Source: Bacillota bacterium (GTDB lineage Bacteria > Bacillota > Clostridia > Christensenellales > UMGS416). From it: a stretch of 30,654 bases of DNA. Location of the stretch: assembly GCA_023421955.1 (NCBI GenBank), contig JAEZSE010000013.1, forward strand, positions 1 to 30,654, written 5' to 3'. Below are positions 30,622 through 30,654 of this stretch, piece by piece. A program made the position numbers and the translations under genes. The stretch's first letter is position 1; every line of letters begins with the position of its first letter. Below the pieces are notes generated by a model, which searched no databases, had not been told where the DNA came from, and worked only from the letters and a program-made list of their open reading frames with translations.

Positions 30622-30654
30622 GTATCACCGATCCAGGAAGGCAACAAGATGCCA
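30421..30654 (+). repeat. 39-bp tandem repeat array (six copies, reaches window edge)
   Basis: Units lie at 30421, 30460, 30499, 30538, 30577 and 30616, the last ending exactly at the window edge, so the array continues outside. Copies 1-2 and copies 3-6 form two sequence subgroups. Differences among copies 1-5 all lie at third codon positions and leave the 13-residue peptide unchanged. Copy 6 has a TAT to TAA change at 30619-30621 and otherwise only silent changes. Confidence 0.97.

Noticed and set aside
30421..30654. CRISPR array
   Set aside because: The 39-bp units are directly adjacent, without unique spacers, and are in-frame codon repeats of a protein gene.

Overview
The window looks like chromosome from an anaerobic, endospore-forming member of the Clostridia (Bacillota) with moderately high G+C. 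The signs are a spoIVFA-spoIVFB pair, a SpoIID/LytB-domain protein, a 2-oxoacid:ferredoxin oxidoreductase operon with its own ferredoxin, a free 2[4Fe-4S] clostridial ferredoxin, VanW, VanZ and CBO0543-type membrane proteins, consensus sigma-A-like promoters and short U-tailed terminators. Genus cannot be read from the sequence.

Layout. Positions 1-1475: the 3' part of an L-fucose/L-arabinose isomerase-family gene, a strong terminator, and a tiny membrane protein. 1472-4761 (minus): an RluA-type pseudouridine synthase, tRNA-Pro(GGG) with its own promoter and terminator, VanW and a GNAT protein. 4843-6474 (minus): spoIVFA and spoIVFB, the mother-cell membrane protease complex that activates pro-sigma-K. 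6585-8257 (plus): an A+T-rich pair, a WYL-domain regulator and an isochorismatase-like hydrolase, with a perfect palindrome between them. 8376-12527 (minus): two secreted wall proteins, an NlpC/P60 endopeptidase with three peptidoglycan-binding repeats and a 959-residue SpoIID/LytB protein with an Ig-like insert and four SH3-like repeats. 12815-15259: a GNAT protein, an AlkZ-related protein, VanZ and a CBO0543-like protein. 15344-17898 (minus): a four-gene, translationally coupled operon for a VorB-type 2-oxoacid:ferredoxin oxidoreductase. 18116-19107 (plus): a nitroreductase and a ferredoxin. 19177-22792: a DUF6483-like protein, a secreted metallo-beta-lactamase-fold/lamin-tail lipoprotein and a sodium:solute symporter. 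22898-26863: a GNAT protein, a QueG-like Fe-S protein, L-ribulokinase (araB) and a second nitroreductase. 26958-30098: a metallophosphoesterase, a DEDDh exonuclease and a signal-peptide-less BMP-type binding protein with a ParB-like N-terminal region. 30295 to the right edge: a small repeat protein encoded by a 39-bp tandem array.

Common themes are sporulation and cell-wall work (SpoIVFA/B, SpoIID-like, NlpC/P60, VanW), ferredoxin-linked anaerobic metabolism (Vor operon, ferredoxin, QueG-like protein, nitroreductases) and pentose/deoxy-sugar use (isomerase, AraB). No transposase, phage gene, CRISPR array or rRNA was seen. No gene-free stretch exceeds 300 bases; the longest are 12528-12814, 18701-18936 and about 6475-6747, and the sites seen in them are listed.

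The most notable point is the right-edge array. Five 39-bp copies encode exactly the same 13-residue peptide although their DNA differs only at silent positions. The sixth copy keeps the peptide except for one TAT-to-TAA change, after which the frame and the repeat continue to the window end.
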